The notes: generated from the letters alone by a model not told the origin. A stretch of DNA of 64,000 nucleotides from Pandoraea pulmonicola (GCF_000815105.2 NZ_CP010310.2:496001-560000), one strand, 5' to 3'. Positions 8,278 through 17,600 are shown, counted from the stretch's first letter. A program made the numbers and translations.

Positions 8278-9189
8278 ATGAGCGATTCGACGAGTGCCAT
8301 GCCCAATGGCTTCGACATTCTCAAGAAAATGTGGGAGGCCTTCAGCCCGCCGGCGACGTTTACTTCGCCGCTCACGCAACTGATGCAAAGCACGGCGCCG
8401 TTGCTCGATCCGAACGAGATCGAGAACCGCATCGCCGAAATGCGGGCGGTCGAGCAGTGGCTCACGCTGAACCTGAACGTGTTGCGCTCGACCATTCAGG
8501 CCTTCGAAGTGCAACGCGCGACTTACGCGACGCTGCGCGCCTTCGGCAGCGGCAGCTTCGGGGCCGGCGACGACGCCGCGGCAAGCAAGCCGAGTGCCGC
8601 GGGGCCACAGGAGAGTGCGGCAACGGGCGCGAATTTCTGGCGTTCTCCGTTCGCCACACCGGAACCGGCCGAGCATGTGGCGCCGCGCGCGAGTACGCCA
8701 GAACCCGAGCCGGAAGCGGAGCCCGAGGCGGCCACCGCGCAGGACGCGCCGCCGAAGAGCGACGAAGCACAGTCGCCGTTCGCCCAGGCGGGCAATGCGT
8801 ACACCGCACTCGACCCGTCGCTGTGGTTCAACGCGATGCGTGCGCAGTTCGATCAGATCGCGGCGGCGGCGCAGGCGGCCGGCATGTCGGCCGCACAGAT
8901 GACCGAAGCGGCGGCGACCCAGATGTCCCAAGCGTCGACCAAGGCGGAGCAGGCCGCCGCGAAAACGTCCGACAAGCGCGCCGGCAAGGCACCGACGAAG
9001 GGAGCCGCCACGGGCTCGGCGTCGGGCGCGAAGGCCGCCAAGCGCGCGCCTGCGAGCAGGAAGACGCCGGCGAAACCGGCGGCGGCAAAGACGTCCGCCA
9101 AGACAGTCGCGAAGGCATCGACGAAGACGTCGGCGGCGGCCGGCGAGGCGGGCAAACCCGCCGGCAAGCAGGCGGCGTGGAAGTGGTAA
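8278..9189 (+). CDS. phaM: PhaM family polyhydroxyalkanoate granule multifunctional regulator
   Basis: A 303-aa protein. The conserved PhaM N-terminus is FDILKKMWEAF followed by LLDPNEIENRIAEMRAVEQWLTLNL (about residues 40-65). In Ralstonia, PhaM activates the PHB synthase, binds granules and attaches them to the nucleoid. The C-terminal part (about 215-300) is a Lys/Ala/Pro-rich histone-H1-like tail with AAAKTS and KTPAKPAAAK type repeats, consistent with DNA binding. The middle is a low-complexity Ala/Pro/Glu region. It suggests the organism stores polyhydroxybutyrate. The patatin gene follows 71 bases downstream on the same strand. Confidence 0.9.
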   Translation: MSDSTSAMPNGFDILKKMWEAFSPPATFTSPLTQLMQSTAPLLDPNEIENRIAEMRAVEQWLTLNLNVLRSTIQAFEVQRATYATLRAFGSGSFGAGDDAAASKPSAAGPQESAATGANFWRSPFATPEPAEHVAPRASTPEPEPEAEPEAATAQDAPPKSDEAQSPFAQAGNAYTALDPSLWFNAMRAQFDQIAAAAQAAGMSAAQMTEAAATQMSQASTKAEQAAAKTSDKRAGKAPTKGAATGSASGAKAAKRAPASRKTPAKPAAAKTSAKTVAKASTKTSAAAGEAGKPAGKQAAWKW

Positions 9190-9260
9190 CGACGCGATAG
9201 CGCGGGCGACCGGGTGACATCGGCACCGGGAACAACGACCGCAACGACAGGAGGGGCCCC

Positions 9261-10559
9261 ATGATTTCAGGCGAACGCACCGGCCTCGTCCTGATGGGCG
9301 GCGGCGCACGCGCCGCGTATCAGGTGGGCGTGCTCGCGGCGATTGCCGCAATTCAGCGCGAAGTGCTGCCGTCGCGGCGCGCGATCCCGTTTCCCATCGT
9401 CTGCGGTACGTCGGCCGGCGCGATCAACGCGGCGGCGCTGGCGTCTCACGCCGACGACTTCCGGCATGGCGTGATGAAGCTCGACGCCGTTTGGCGTCAG
9501 TTCCATGCGGGACAGGTGTTCCGCGCCGACTCGCTGGGCATGGCGGGCACCGGGGCGCGCTGGCTCGCGGCGCTTTCGCTCGGCTGGGCACTGCGCCGTT
9601 CGCCGAAATCGCTGTTCGACTGGTCGCCGCTCGCCGACATGCTGCGCAACGTCATTCGCCTCGACCGGTTGCCGGACGTGTTTGCCTCCGGCGCGCTTTG
9701 CGCATTGTCGGTGACGGCGCTCTCGTATTCGTCGGGCAAGCACGTCACCTTCTACCAGAGCGCCGACCCCATCCAGGCGTGGAAGCGCTCGCTGCGGCTC
9801 GCGCGTGCGGTGCCGCTCACCGTCGAGCACCTGCTGGCGTCGAGTGCGATCCCGTTTCTCTTTCCCGCCGTCGAACTCGATCTCGACGGACAGGCCGAGT
9901 ATTTCGGCGACGGTTCGATGCGCCAGATCGCGCCGCTCAGTCCGCCGATCCACCTGGGCGCCACGCGTATCCTGATCGTCGGCGCGGCCCACGCGCAGTA
10001 CGGCCTGGACAGCAGCGGCGAGCGTATCGGCGGCTATCCGAGCCTTGCGCAGATCGGCGGGCAGGCGCTCGCAAGCGTGTTCATCGACGGCCTGTCGGCG
10101 GACCTCGAGCGTCTGCAGCACATCAACAACGTGCTTCGGCACGTGTCCGAGGCCGATCGCGAGTCGAGCGGCTGGCGACCCATCGAGACGCTTGTCATTT
10201 CGCCGAGTCAGCGCCTCGAGCCGATTGCGGCGCGCCATCTGCAACAACTGCCCCGCGCGGTGCGCACCATGCTTGGCGCGATTGGCGCCGACGAGGCGCG
10301 CGGTGCGGCGTTCGCGAGCTACCTGCTGTTCGAGTCGTCCTATACTCAGGAACTCATCGCGTTGGGTGAGGCGGATGCCTACGCACAACGCGATGCCATC
10401 GCGGCCTGGCTTGTCGCCGAAGCCGACGGCACCAGCCCCCTCGATCACGTGGAAGCCGGCGCTGTGGGCGGAGGCGATCCGCCGGCCAACGCTCCGCTGG
10501 CGGCACAGGCGCCGAAAGCCGCGCAAGCGGTGGCCCGCGACGGCGGCGACGCCGCTTGA
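9261..10559 (+). CDS. Patatin-like phospholipase family protein
   Basis: A 432-aa lipid acyl hydrolase. The oxyanion motif GGGARAAYQVGVL is at the N-terminus. The nucleophile elbow GTSAG has Ser near residue 51, and the dyad aspartate is in GDGSMRQIAPLSP (Asp near 217; DGS instead of the usual DG[GA]). No signal peptide is seen, so it acts in the cytoplasm or on the inner membrane. The C-terminal about 40 residues are Ala/Pro-rich. AGGAGGGG at 9250-9257 is the ribosome-binding site. The stop codon almost touches the AraC-family start, so the two genes are probably co-transcribed. Confidence 0.92.
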   Translation: MISGERTGLVLMGGGARAAYQVGVLAAIAAIQREVLPSRRAIPFPIVCGTSAGAINAAALASHADDFRHGVMKLDAVWRQFHAGQVFRADSLGMAGTGARWLAALSLGWALRRSPKSLFDWSPLADMLRNVIRLDRLPDVFASGALCALSVTALSYSSGKHVTFYQSADPIQAWKRSLRLARAVPLTVEHLLASSAIPFLFPAVELDLDGQAEYFGDGSMRQIAPLSPPIHLGATRILIVGAAHAQYGLDSSGERIGGYPSLAQIGGQALASVFIDGLSADLERLQHINNVLRHVSEADRESSGWRPIETLVISPSQRLEPIAARHLQQLPRAVRTMLGAIGADEARGAAFASYLLFESSYTQELIALGEADAYAQRDAIAAWLVAEADGTSPLDHVEAGAVGGGDPPANAPLAAQAPKAAQAVARDGGDAA

Positions 10560-10564
10560 TTCTC

Positions 10565-11449
10565 ATGACCCGACCGACATCTCCCAAATCCTTGAAGCCC
10601 GCCAAGCCCTCGGCGGTCTGCGCGTATCCGTCGACCTTCTGGCGCGATCCGGCGCTGCCATTCCTCGAAGCGCGCGAAGTGGTCGACGGCCGTCGCGTGT
10701 GTTACGCGCTGCACAGCCACGAGACATTCTCCATCGGCGTCGTGACGGGCGGACGCAGTACCTATCTGAACGGCCGCGCGCGTGAGACGGTCGGCAAGGG
10801 CAGCGTCGTGGTGATGAACCCGGATGCCGTGCACGCATGCAATCCGATCGGCGACGAGCCGTGGGCGTATCGCATGTTGTTCGTCGACACGCGCTGGCTG
10901 CGCGATTTTCAGCGCGAGCTCGGTTTCGGCCACGGGCAGGATCTGCACATGTTCGACCCGCTGTCGTCGACCGATCCGGTGCTCTACGAGGGCATTAATC
11001 GCCTTTACGATATCTGCACGGATGCGTCGCGCGACCGGCTCGAACGTGAGAGCGCCGTACAGCAGTGTTTCATCGATGTGCACGAACGACTGAATCCGGC
11101 GCCGCAACCGGTGCGGGACGATCCGCAGAAGTCGAAGAAGCTTGGCGACGCGGCCGATTTCATTCGCGCACACTGCCGCGAGTCGCTTACGCTCGCACAG
11201 ATCTGCGCAGCGGCGGGTCTGTCGGCGTCGTATCTCACGCGTGCATTTCGTGCGCAGTACGGCCTTACGCCTCACGCGTTCCTGATGAATCAGCGGATTC
11301 AGTACGCACGGGCCCGGTTGCGCCGGGGCCACGCGATCGCCGAGGTCGCGCTTGACGCCGGCTTTGCCGATCAGGCGCACTTCCAGCGTACGTTCAAGCA
11401 GCTACTCGCCGCCACGCCTGGGCAATATCGAGAGTCGCGCGCCGCGTGA
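10565..11449 (+). CDS. AraC-family transcriptional regulator
   Basis: A 294-aa regulator with an N-terminal AraC-type cupin ligand domain (LHSHETFSIGVVTGGRSTYLNGR, VVVMNPDAVHACNP) and two C-terminal helix-turn-helix units (LTLAQICAAAGLSASYLTRAFR and IAEVALDAGFADQAHFQRTFKQ). ATG 10565 is five bases after the patatin stop; an in-frame TTG at 10556 overlapping that stop is an alternative. The cupin type is common in regulators of amino acid or amine exporters. The LysE-type gene lies immediately downstream in the opposite direction and could be its target. Confidence 0.92.
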   Translation: MTRPTSPKSLKPAKPSAVCAYPSTFWRDPALPFLEAREVVDGRRVCYALHSHETFSIGVVTGGRSTYLNGRARETVGKGSVVVMNPDAVHACNPIGDEPWAYRMLFVDTRWLRDFQRELGFGHGQDLHMFDPLSSTDPVLYEGINRLYDICTDASRDRLERESAVQQCFIDVHERLNPAPQPVRDDPQKSKKLGDAADFIRAHCRESLTLAQICAAAGLSASYLTRAFRAQYGLTPHAFLMNQRIQYARARLRRGHAIAEVALDAGFADQAHFQRTFKQLLAATPGQYRESRAA

Positions 11450-11464
11450 GCGGCGCGGCGGCGC

Positions 11465-12064
11465 TCACATGGTTGCCACGAGGTACACGGCGCTGCCCGC
11501 GAGCAGCGTTGCCATCACCCGGTTCAGGCGTTGCACGCGCTTCGCGTTGCGCATCTGATGCCGCATCAACGCGCCGGCCGCAGCCCAGCAGCCGACCGAC
11601 AGCCAGCAGACGACGAAATAGATTGCCGCGAACTGCCAGATGCGCGTCGGCTCGCCTGCGGTGTACGCGCCCATGCCGGCGAGCGCCGCAAGCCACGCCT
11701 TGGGATTGAGCCACTGCATGACGGCCCCTTGTATGAGAGAGGGGCCGCGTTGTGCGTTGGCGTCGCCGAGCTCGCCATCGTCGCGGGCGAGCTTGTAAGC
11801 CATGTACAGCAGGAACGCCACGCCGAACCATTGGATCGCGTGCATCAGTACGGGCATGCGCTGCAGCAGTTCGTAAAGGCCGAAGCCGACCGCGACGAGC
11901 AACAGATCGAACCCCACCGTGGCGCCGGTCACGTGGCGCAGACTGGGCACGAGCCCGTAGCGCGCGCCGGCGCCCAGGGCCACGACGTTGACCGGGCCGG
12001 GAGTGATCGAAGCGGCCAGCGCGAATGCGGCCATCGAATAGAACAAAGTCATCGGAAACCTCAC
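11465..12064 (-). CDS. LysE/RhtB family amino acid exporter
   Basis: A 199-aa inner-membrane protein with about six helices. The family N-terminus is FALAASITPGPVNVVALGAGARYG, and the conserved WLNPKAWLAALAGMG segment is in the middle. Such proteins export amino acids or derivatives by proton antiport. The gene is convergent with the AraC-family gene (15 bases between stops). Translation could start at ATG 12064 or ATG 12052 (MTLFYSM). The substrate is not readable. Confidence 0.9.
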   Translation of the reverse strand: MRFPMTLFYSMAAFALAASITPGPVNVVALGAGARYGLVPSLRHVTGATVGFDLLLVAVGFGLYELLQRMPVLMHAIQWFGVAFLLYMAYKLARDDGELGDANAQRGPSLIQGAVMQWLNPKAWLAALAGMGAYTAGEPTRIWQFAAIYFVVCWLSVGCWAAAGALMRHQMRNAKRVQRLNRVMATLLAGSAVYLVATM

Positions 12065-12278
12065 TGCGGAGAAGACGGTGATGCGAGGTTCCGACTGTAG
12101 AGGGTGAAGGGCGTCGTGTATTGAAGAAAACTGCCCTCGTGGGCAACGATGGGCCTGCGATGGGCAGGGCGGGTGACGGACGCGGCGGAGGCAGGCGGCG
12201 CTTGACGCGGGTGCGATGAGGCAATGGAGGGAGGGCGATGTGAGCCGGTATGTTGAGCGTGCCGGCGACGCCGGAAAT

Positions 12279-12716
12279 TCAGAGCAGGAAGCGCTGACGC
12301 AGCCAATGCAGCAGGCGGCCGACGACGGGCAGCTTCAGGTAGAGGTCTTCGGTGGCGTCCCAGTAGTCGCGCTGATACGCGACGCGCCCGTCAACGGCCA
12401 ATCTCAAGTGCGACGCGCCATGGATGACCTGTTCGTCGTCGAGCCGGCGTTTCAGGCGGAAATGGAGATTCCAGACGAGCAGCGCCTGGTTGTGCTGCAA
12501 CAGCGTTGCTGTGATCTCGAAACGCGGTACGTCGACGCGCTCGTACAGGTGCGTCAGCAGCCCCGCGACTCCGGCCGCGCCGCGCACCTCGTGCAGCGGC
12601 GTCTTGAGATAGACGTTCGGCGTATAGAATTCGCCCAGATTCGCGACGCTTTGCCGGGTGAGCGTCTCGAAGTAGCGTGTCAGGCGTGCGAGCGCGGCCG
12701 CATGTTCGATTTCCAT
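12279..12716 (-). CDS. Nuclear transport factor 2 (SnoaL-like) fold protein
   Basis: A 145-aa small protein of the NTF2/SnoaL superfamily: an N-terminal helix (ALARLTRYFETLTRQSVANLGEFYTPNVYLKTPLHEVRG) then strands with FRLKRRLDDEQVIHGASHLRL and YQRDYWDATEDLY. These proteins bind or transform small hydrophobic molecules. It lies 83 bases downstream of, and on the same strand as, the chalcone-isomerase-like gene. Such NTF2-like and CHI-like genes commonly neighbour each other in proteobacterial lipid-modification clusters, so it was probably recruited to the same envelope-lipid function. The exact role is unknown. Confidence 0.8.
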   Translation of the reverse strand: MEIEHAAALARLTRYFETLTRQSVANLGEFYTPNVYLKTPLHEVRGAAGVAGLLTHLYERVDVPRFEITATLLQHNQALLVWNLHFRLKRRLDDEQVIHGASHLRLAVDGRVAYQRDYWDATEDLYLKLPVVGRLLHWLRQRFLL

Positions 12717-12799
12717 AGGCACATTTGCTTGGGCGCTGGAGCCGCGCGTTGTCGGTGGGTTGACCGGTGCCGTCGTCGATGCCGCCCCGCCCGCGCGCC

Positions 12800-13405
12800 T
12801 CAGTGCGAGTTGCTGACCAGTTCGGCGCGCAAGTCCGGCGCGCTGGTGCGCGGATCGAGCCAGATGGCGAAGAACGCCCGCCCGAACGCGTCGCCGGCGA
12901 TCTGGCCGATGAGCTTGCCGTCCGAGAAAAACCGCGTGCCGTCGCCAGGCAGGAAGACACCCGTCAGATGCTGACCCGCCGACACGTCCGGCAGGATGTG
13001 CGAGAGCTGCTCCGCCCAGCGCTGACGTTCGGCATCGGTCGCGACCTGCAGCCGGGTCATCTCGATCAGGCTTCGCTGCACGAGCGTACGCGACTTGAAA
13101 CTGCGTGCGTATCGGAGGTCGAGGACCAGTGGCTGCGCGCTCCAGTTCGCGCCGACGCGCTCGCTGCCGGAGAAAAGGACGGCGTCGTACAGGTGGAAAC
13201 CCAGGCGCGTGAAGGAGCCTTGTCCGACGAGATGCGCGGTGGGCACCTCCTGCGAGGCGAGCTGGCCGGCGTCGAAGGCCAGCGCCGCGGGCGCGATAGC
13301 CACGGCCGCCAGAAAGCAGCAAGCACGCAGGCGCGCAACGAGCGCGGCGGACGCGGTAGCTGGGGTGGATGGACCAGCGGGGGCAATTGCGGGACGAGTA
13401 GCCAT
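12800..13405 (-). CDS. Chalcone isomerase-like secreted protein
   Basis: A 201-aa protein with a signal peptide (basic and Ala-rich, ending near PAALAFDA) and a CHI-like domain (VGQGSFTRLGFHLYDAVLF, LDLRYARSFKSRTLVQRSLIEM, FLPGDGTRFFSDGKLIG). Bacterial members are periplasmic and are not known to act on chalcones; some bind fatty acids. ATG 13405 has AAGGAG upstream. A longer in-frame reading reaches 13798 but has no family support. Confidence 0.82.
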   Translation of the reverse strand: MATRPAIAPAGPSTPATASAALVARLRACCFLAAVAIAPAALAFDAGQLASQEVPTAHLVGQGSFTRLGFHLYDAVLFSGSERVGANWSAQPLVLDLRYARSFKSRTLVQRSLIEMTRLQVATDAERQRWAEQLSHILPDVSAGQHLTGVFLPGDGTRFFSDGKLIGQIAGDAFGRAFFAIWLDPRTSAPDLRAELVSNSH

Positions 13406-14101
13406 GCTCGGCTCCTTATCGGTCAAGGATCCAGTCGAGTTGGTAGGCCCGTTGGCGGCGCGCGGGTCGTTCGTCCGTGACGCCAGCCGAAACAACTTGT
13501 TGCGTAATTGCGATTGAGAACTATCCTCAAAACGAGGCGAGCATCGCCGCGTCGCCGGCACCCGCATAGCGGGGGCGGTCGCAAGAACGGAACGACTGGT
13601 TTCAGCGTAGACCATCGAACGCAGTCCGCGCAGGCCCGTCGTACAAGGAAATACCCTGACGCACCGCGGTGAGGCCCCCGGACAGGGGCGGGTACGAGCA
13701 CGATCGAAGCAGCGTCGGGAGGCCATGTCGACGGGGGGCCGAAAGGGCTGTCGCCCCTTGAGCTTAGGGGCTTTGTGTGACAAATTGACCGTCGTCAAAA
13801 TTACGACGCATTACCGTCACGTGGCTGTCGGCGGACACGGTAATTAAAGGCTTTTATGTTATGATTCAAGAGTTTGCCCAGATTTTAGTAGGGTCGCTCT
13901 AAGCTGGATCGACAGGATGCGGCCAGATTACAGGCGTTAAATTCGTCGTCCTTCCGCGGCGACAGGGTTCAAGACGTGAAGCCGGACGGCGGGGGGCGTT
14001 CGCATCGCGCTCACTGTTTTGTCTGTCGAAATTCGGCGTAAACTTTCACAATACTATCTTGAGTCCTGGTGTAAGGTCTCGCGACCTTGGGGGTAATTGA
14101 A
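13406..14101. other. Long intergenic region (about 700 bases) before the ferritin-like gene
   Basis: No gene is supported. It holds the promoter of the CHI-like gene on the minus strand and, from about 13780, an AT-richer stretch. Small dyads are present: CCCCT/AGGGG at 13755-13771 and TTGAC-CGTC-GTCAA at 13785-13798. A TATGAT at 13860-13865 could be a -10 box, but no good -35 matches it. Confidence 0.4.
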
Positions 14102-14974
14102 ATGAACGAAATGTTGTATCCCGAGCTGTACAAGTCGCTGGAGGCAGTGCGTTGGAACATGGAGAAGGACATTCCGTGGGACAAGTTCGACGCCAGCCAA
14201 CTGACCGACGATCAGGCGCGCACCATCAAGATGAATGCCATCACGGAATGGGCGGCGCTGCCGGCCACCGAGATGTTCCTGCGTGATAACCGTGACGACA
14301 GCGATTTCTCGGCGTTCATGAGTGTGTGGTTCTTCGAGGAGCAGAAGCATTCGCTGGTGCTCATGGAATACCTGCGGCGCTTTCGCCCGGAGCTCGTCCC
14401 GACCGAAGCCGAGCTGCACGCCGTGCGCTTCCCCTTCGATCCGGCACCGCCGCTCGAGACGCTGATGCTGCACTTCTGCGGCGAAATCCGTCTGAACCAC
14501 TGGTATCGCCGTGCGGCCGAATGGCACACCGAGCCGGTGATCAAGGCCATCTACGAGATCATTTCGCGCGATGAAGCCCGCCATGGCGGCGCCTACCTGC
14601 GCTACATGAAGAAGGCGCTCACGAGCTTCGGCGACAACGCGCGCGCTGCGTTCGCCAAGATCGGCGTGCTGATGGCGTCGGCGCGTCGCACCGAAAAGCC
14701 GCTGCATCCGACCAACCTGCACGTGAACAAGGATCTGTTCCCGAACGACACGGTGCAGTCGCGTCTGCCGGAGCCGGAGTGGCTCGAGCACTGGCTCGAC
14801 GAACAGATCAAGTTCGACGACAGCTGGGAGAAGAAGGTGGTCGAGCGCATTCTGCACAACATGTCGCTGCTGTTCGAGCGTACGTTTGCGACCGCGCAGG
14901 ATCTGAACCGCTACCGCAAGGAAATCACTGGCCGCCTGGCGGCCGTGGCTTCGCCGGCGGTCGCGGCGTCGTAA
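14102..14974 (+). CDS. Ferritin-like di-iron domain protein
   Basis: A 290-aa, helix-rich protein. Two metal-ligand pairs are visible: WFFEEQKHSLVLMEYLRRF (EEQKH) and RDEARHGGAYLRYMKKAL (DEARH), with EIRLNHWYRRAAEWHTEP between. This fits the ferritin-like/acyl-ACP desaturase-like di-iron carboxylate fold. An oxidoreductase is possible, but the substrate is unknown. ATG 14102 follows GGGGG; an in-frame TTG at 14087 is less likely. A strong terminator follows the gene. Confidence 0.8.
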   Translation: MNEMLYPELYKSLEAVRWNMEKDIPWDKFDASQLTDDQARTIKMNAITEWAALPATEMFLRDNRDDSDFSAFMSVWFFEEQKHSLVLMEYLRRFRPELVPTEAELHAVRFPFDPAPPLETLMLHFCGEIRLNHWYRRAAEWHTEPVIKAIYEIISRDEARHGGAYLRYMKKALTSFGDNARAAFAKIGVLMASARRTEKPLHPTNLHVNKDLFPNDTVQSRLPEPEWLEHWLDEQIKFDDSWEKKVVERILHNMSLLFERTFATAQDLNRYRKEITGRLAAVASPAVAAS

Positions 14975-15041
14975 TACTCCGCGGTAGGCGCTGTCCTCCG
15001 TCCGACGCAAGGACCGGAACAGACGGCCGCGTATCGATGCG

Positions 15042-15065
15042 AAAAGGGGCTTCGGCCCCTTTTTT
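15042..15065 (+). terminator. Rho-independent terminator after the ferritin-like gene
   Basis: AAAAGGGGC-TTCG-GCCCCTTTT is a perfect stem with a stable TTCG tetraloop, running into TTT. Confidence 0.92.
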
Positions 15066-15131
15066 GTTGCCCTGCACAGACAACCGAGGCTCCACGGTGC
15101 GACGCGTGGGACAATAGCGCGTCCACTTCGA

Positions 15132-15644
15132 ATGATTGTCATGTCCTCTTCCCAAGTCATTTCCCCGGTCGATTTCGAGACCAAGGTGCTCTCGCGCGAC
15201 GACCTCGTGGCGTTGGCGCCCACGTTGCCGCGTCCGCTCGTGTTCACCAACGGTGTGTTCGACATCCTGCATCGCGGACACGTGACCTATCTCGCGCAGG
15301 CGCGCGCCCTGGGTGCGTGTCTGGTCGTCGCAGTCAACACCGACGCATCGGTGCGCACGCTCGGCAAAGGAGACGACCGTCCCGTCAATCACGAGGACGA
15401 TCGCGCCGCACTGCTCGCTGCGCTCCAGAGCGTGGATTACGTCGTCAAGTTCGGCGAGTCGACCCCCGAGGCGCTGATCGCGGCGGTGCGTCCGGACATT
15501 CTCGTCAAGGGCGGCGACTACGACATGGACAAGCTGCCGGAGTCGGCGCTCGTGCGTAGCTGGGGCGGCAAGGCGCTGGCAATTCCGTTCGAGCATCAGC
15601 GCTCGACGACGTCGTTGCTCAAGAAAGTACGTGCGCAATCATGA
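15132..15644 (+). CDS. rfaE2: D-glycero-beta-D-manno-heptose 1-phosphate adenylyltransferase
   Basis: A 170-aa nucleotidyltransferase that makes ADP-heptose for the lipopolysaccharide inner core (cytoplasmic). The cytidylyltransferase signature FTNGVFDILHRGHVTYLAQA includes the HxGH ATP-binding motif, and VKGGDYDMDKLPES and EHQRSTTSLLKKV are typical of the RfaE domain II protein. Here it is a stand-alone protein, not fused to the kinase domain. ATG 15132 and ATG 15141 are both possible starts. The end overlaps the next gene by four bases (ATGA). Confidence 0.92.
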   Translation: MIVMSSSQVISPVDFETKVLSRDDLVALAPTLPRPLVFTNGVFDILHRGHVTYLAQARALGACLVVAVNTDASVRTLGKGDDRPVNHEDDRAALLAALQSVDYVVKFGESTPEALIAAVRPDILVKGGDYDMDKLPESALVRSWGGKALAIPFEHQRSTTSLLKKVRAQS

Positions 15645-16648
15645 ATCTGGCGCCGCTCGTTGAAGTCACTCGTGGGGCGAAGGGCATCGATACCGTCGAA
15701 TGCGTGCACTACGGCTCGGTGGCCGTGGTCGATGCGCAGGGGCGTCTGCGTTATGCCGCCGGCGATCCGTCGTTCCTCACTTTCTCGCGTTCCACGCTCA
15801 AGCCGTTCCAGGCACTGCCCTTCGTGGAGGGAGACGGCGTCGGGCATTTCAACCTGACGCAGAGCGAGCTCGCGTTGCTGTGCGCCAGCCACTCGGGCGA
15901 GCCGTTCCACGTCGAAGGGGTGAAAAGCCTGCTGAGCAAGGCGGGATGCGACGAGCATCATCTGCAATGCGGCTGCCACACGCCCACCTTCTATTCGGCG
16001 ACAGGCAAGCGCGCTCCGGCGGACCTCAGGCCCACGGCGCTGCATCACAACTGTTCGGGCAAGCACGCGGGCTTCCTGGCGTATTGCGCGCAGCACGGCC
16101 TGCCGCTCGACACTTACCTCGATCCCGCGCATCCGTTGCAGCAGGCGATTCGTGCGCGTGTGGGCGGCGTTGTCGGTGTGCCTGGCGACACGCTTGCGCT
16201 GGGCATCGACGGTTGCTCGGCGCCGAACTACGCATTGCCGCTCGAGAAACTCGCCGGCGCCTATGCGCGGCTTGCCGCGAGCGACGACGCCGCGCTCTCG
16301 ACCCTCTTCGCCGCCATGACGCAGCAACCCGAAATGGTGTCCGGCACGGCGCGCAACGATCTGGCATTCATGCGCATGGCCCCGGGCGACTGGGTGGCGA
16401 AGATCGGCGCGGACGGCGTACAGACCATGGGTGTGCGCTCGGCCGGACTCGGCATCGCGATCAAGGTCGTCGATGGCAACATGCGGGCGCTCTATACCGC
16501 TGCCGTTGCCGTACTGAAGGCACTCGGACTCGTCGAATCACCGGAGACGACGGGCTTGGCGCCGTGGGCGCTGCCGATCGTCAAGAACGCGCGCGGCATT
16601 CATACGGGTGTCCTGCGACCGGTGGTCGAACTCAAGCGCGTGGGCTGA
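15641..16648 (+). CDS. Asparaginase (type II, AnsA/Rhizobium EcaII-like)
   Basis: A 335-aa protein of the asparaginase_II family (thermolabile rhizobial-type L-asparaginase), which hydrolyses asparagine to aspartate and ammonia. Visible family segments are RSTLKPFQALPFVEGDGV, LCASHSGEPFHVEGV, HHNCSGKHAGFLAYC and GIDGCSAPNYALPL. The two Cys in QCGCH match the metal/active-site cysteines described for this family. No signal peptide is seen, so it is cytoplasmic. It overlaps rfaE2 by ATGA, indicating translational coupling although the functions are unrelated. Confidence 0.88.
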   Translation: MNLAPLVEVTRGAKGIDTVECVHYGSVAVVDAQGRLRYAAGDPSFLTFSRSTLKPFQALPFVEGDGVGHFNLTQSELALLCASHSGEPFHVEGVKSLLSKAGCDEHHLQCGCHTPTFYSATGKRAPADLRPTALHHNCSGKHAGFLAYCAQHGLPLDTYLDPAHPLQQAIRARVGGVVGVPGDTLALGIDGCSAPNYALPLEKLAGAYARLAASDDAALSTLFAAMTQQPEMVSGTARNDLAFMRMAPGDWVAKIGADGVQTMGVRSAGLGIAIKVVDGNMRALYTAAVAVLKALGLVESPETTGLAPWALPIVKNARGIHTGVLRPVVELKRVG

Positions 16649-16684
16649 CCGACTTCAACACCGCTGTGCCCCGCCCGGCTCTGC

Positions 16685-17599
16685 TCAGCGGTCGCCGCCT
16701 GTGGGCGGGCTGCCCGCAGGTGTCGGGCATGCCTTGACGAGGTTCGCGGACCACTGCTGCGACACGACGCCGCGCACCTGTGTCGCCGCATTCGTGTTGA
16801 TGCCGGCAATGCGGTAAATGATCCGGCTCTTGGCATTCGGCCTCTCGCTCAATTGCGGCGTGAGGCCTTTTTTCTGTGCGGTCGACATCAGTCGTGCAGC
16901 GCGTTCGCGATCGCTGAACAGGCCGAGCGAGACCACGAGATTCGGCCCGTCGCCATTGAGCAGGAAATACTCGGTGACGCCTGCCGCACGCAACTGCGCG
17001 ACCTGCTTGTCGGCGGCGGCCTTGTTGGGTACCGGGTCAAGGTGCACCCAGTAGCGCTTGTCGAGTGCGATGGACTGAATGTCGCCCTGTCCGGCAGGCA
17101 GCGCGGCGAGCAACAGACCGCGCGCTTGCGGTGCGTCGTTCGATGCGAAGGGGCCGATGTCGAGGCATGTCGACGCGGCCGTAGCCGCCATCGTCGCCGC
17201 GGCTTGCGATGCCGATTGGGCTGCCGTCGCATCACTCGACACTGCGCTCGACACCGCGTTCGGCGTCGTTGCCGCCACCGCCTGACTCGCGGCTGCAACC
17301 GCCGCCGAGGCAGATGATCGCGACGCGTCTGCCTCCCGCGCGGGCCCGTCATTCGAAGCGGCCGCCGTCTGACTCGCGCCCCCTGAGTCGAGCACGGCGG
17401 AGGCACCGCTCGCCGGCAGCGGGGCGCTGATTTCCGCCCGCGTCAGACGAATCCGCCCGGGCTCGAGTTGTGTCGTCAGCCGCGCGGGCTCACGACCTGT
17501 GGCCGGCAGCACGTCGCGCCATTTCAGCCAGCCGAATTGCACGGCCGCAAGCGCCGCGTTCGCAACGATGAACATCAGCAGCAACAGTGCGCGCAACAT
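16685..17599 (-). CDS. SPOR domain protein
   Basis: A 304-aa protein with one N-terminal membrane helix (ALLLLMFIVANAALAAVQFGWL) and a long Ala/Ser-rich periplasmic linker (about 60-145). The C-terminal SPOR-like domain is about 160-270 (YWVHLDPVPNKAAADKQVAQL, EYFLLNGDGPNLVVSLGLFS). SPOR domains bind glycan strands without stem peptides at the division site. The gene starts one base after the coaX stop, making it the third gene of a birA-coaX-SPOR operon. Its link to division here is inference. Confidence 0.85.
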   Translation of the reverse strand: MLRALLLLMFIVANAALAAVQFGWLKWRDVLPATGREPARLTTQLEPGRIRLTRAEISAPLPASGASAVLDSGGASQTAAASNDGPAREADASRSSASAAVAAASQAVAATTPNAVSSAVSSDATAAQSASQAAATMAATAASTCLDIGPFASNDAPQARGLLLAALPAGQGDIQSIALDKRYWVHLDPVPNKAAADKQVAQLRAAGVTEYFLLNGDGPNLVVSLGLFSDRERAARLMSTAQKKGLTPQLSERPNAKSRIIYRIAGINTNAATQVRGVVSQQWSANLVKACPTPAGSPPTGGDR

Positions 17600-17600
17600 C

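Noticed and set aside
12717..13322. Long upstream extension of the NTF2-like gene
   Set aside because: It is an out-of-frame shadow of the CHI-like gene. ATG 12716 starts the family domain.
13406..13798. 131-codon extension of the CHI-like protein
   Set aside because: It lacks family similarity, and the signal peptide and AAGGAG belong to ATG 13405.
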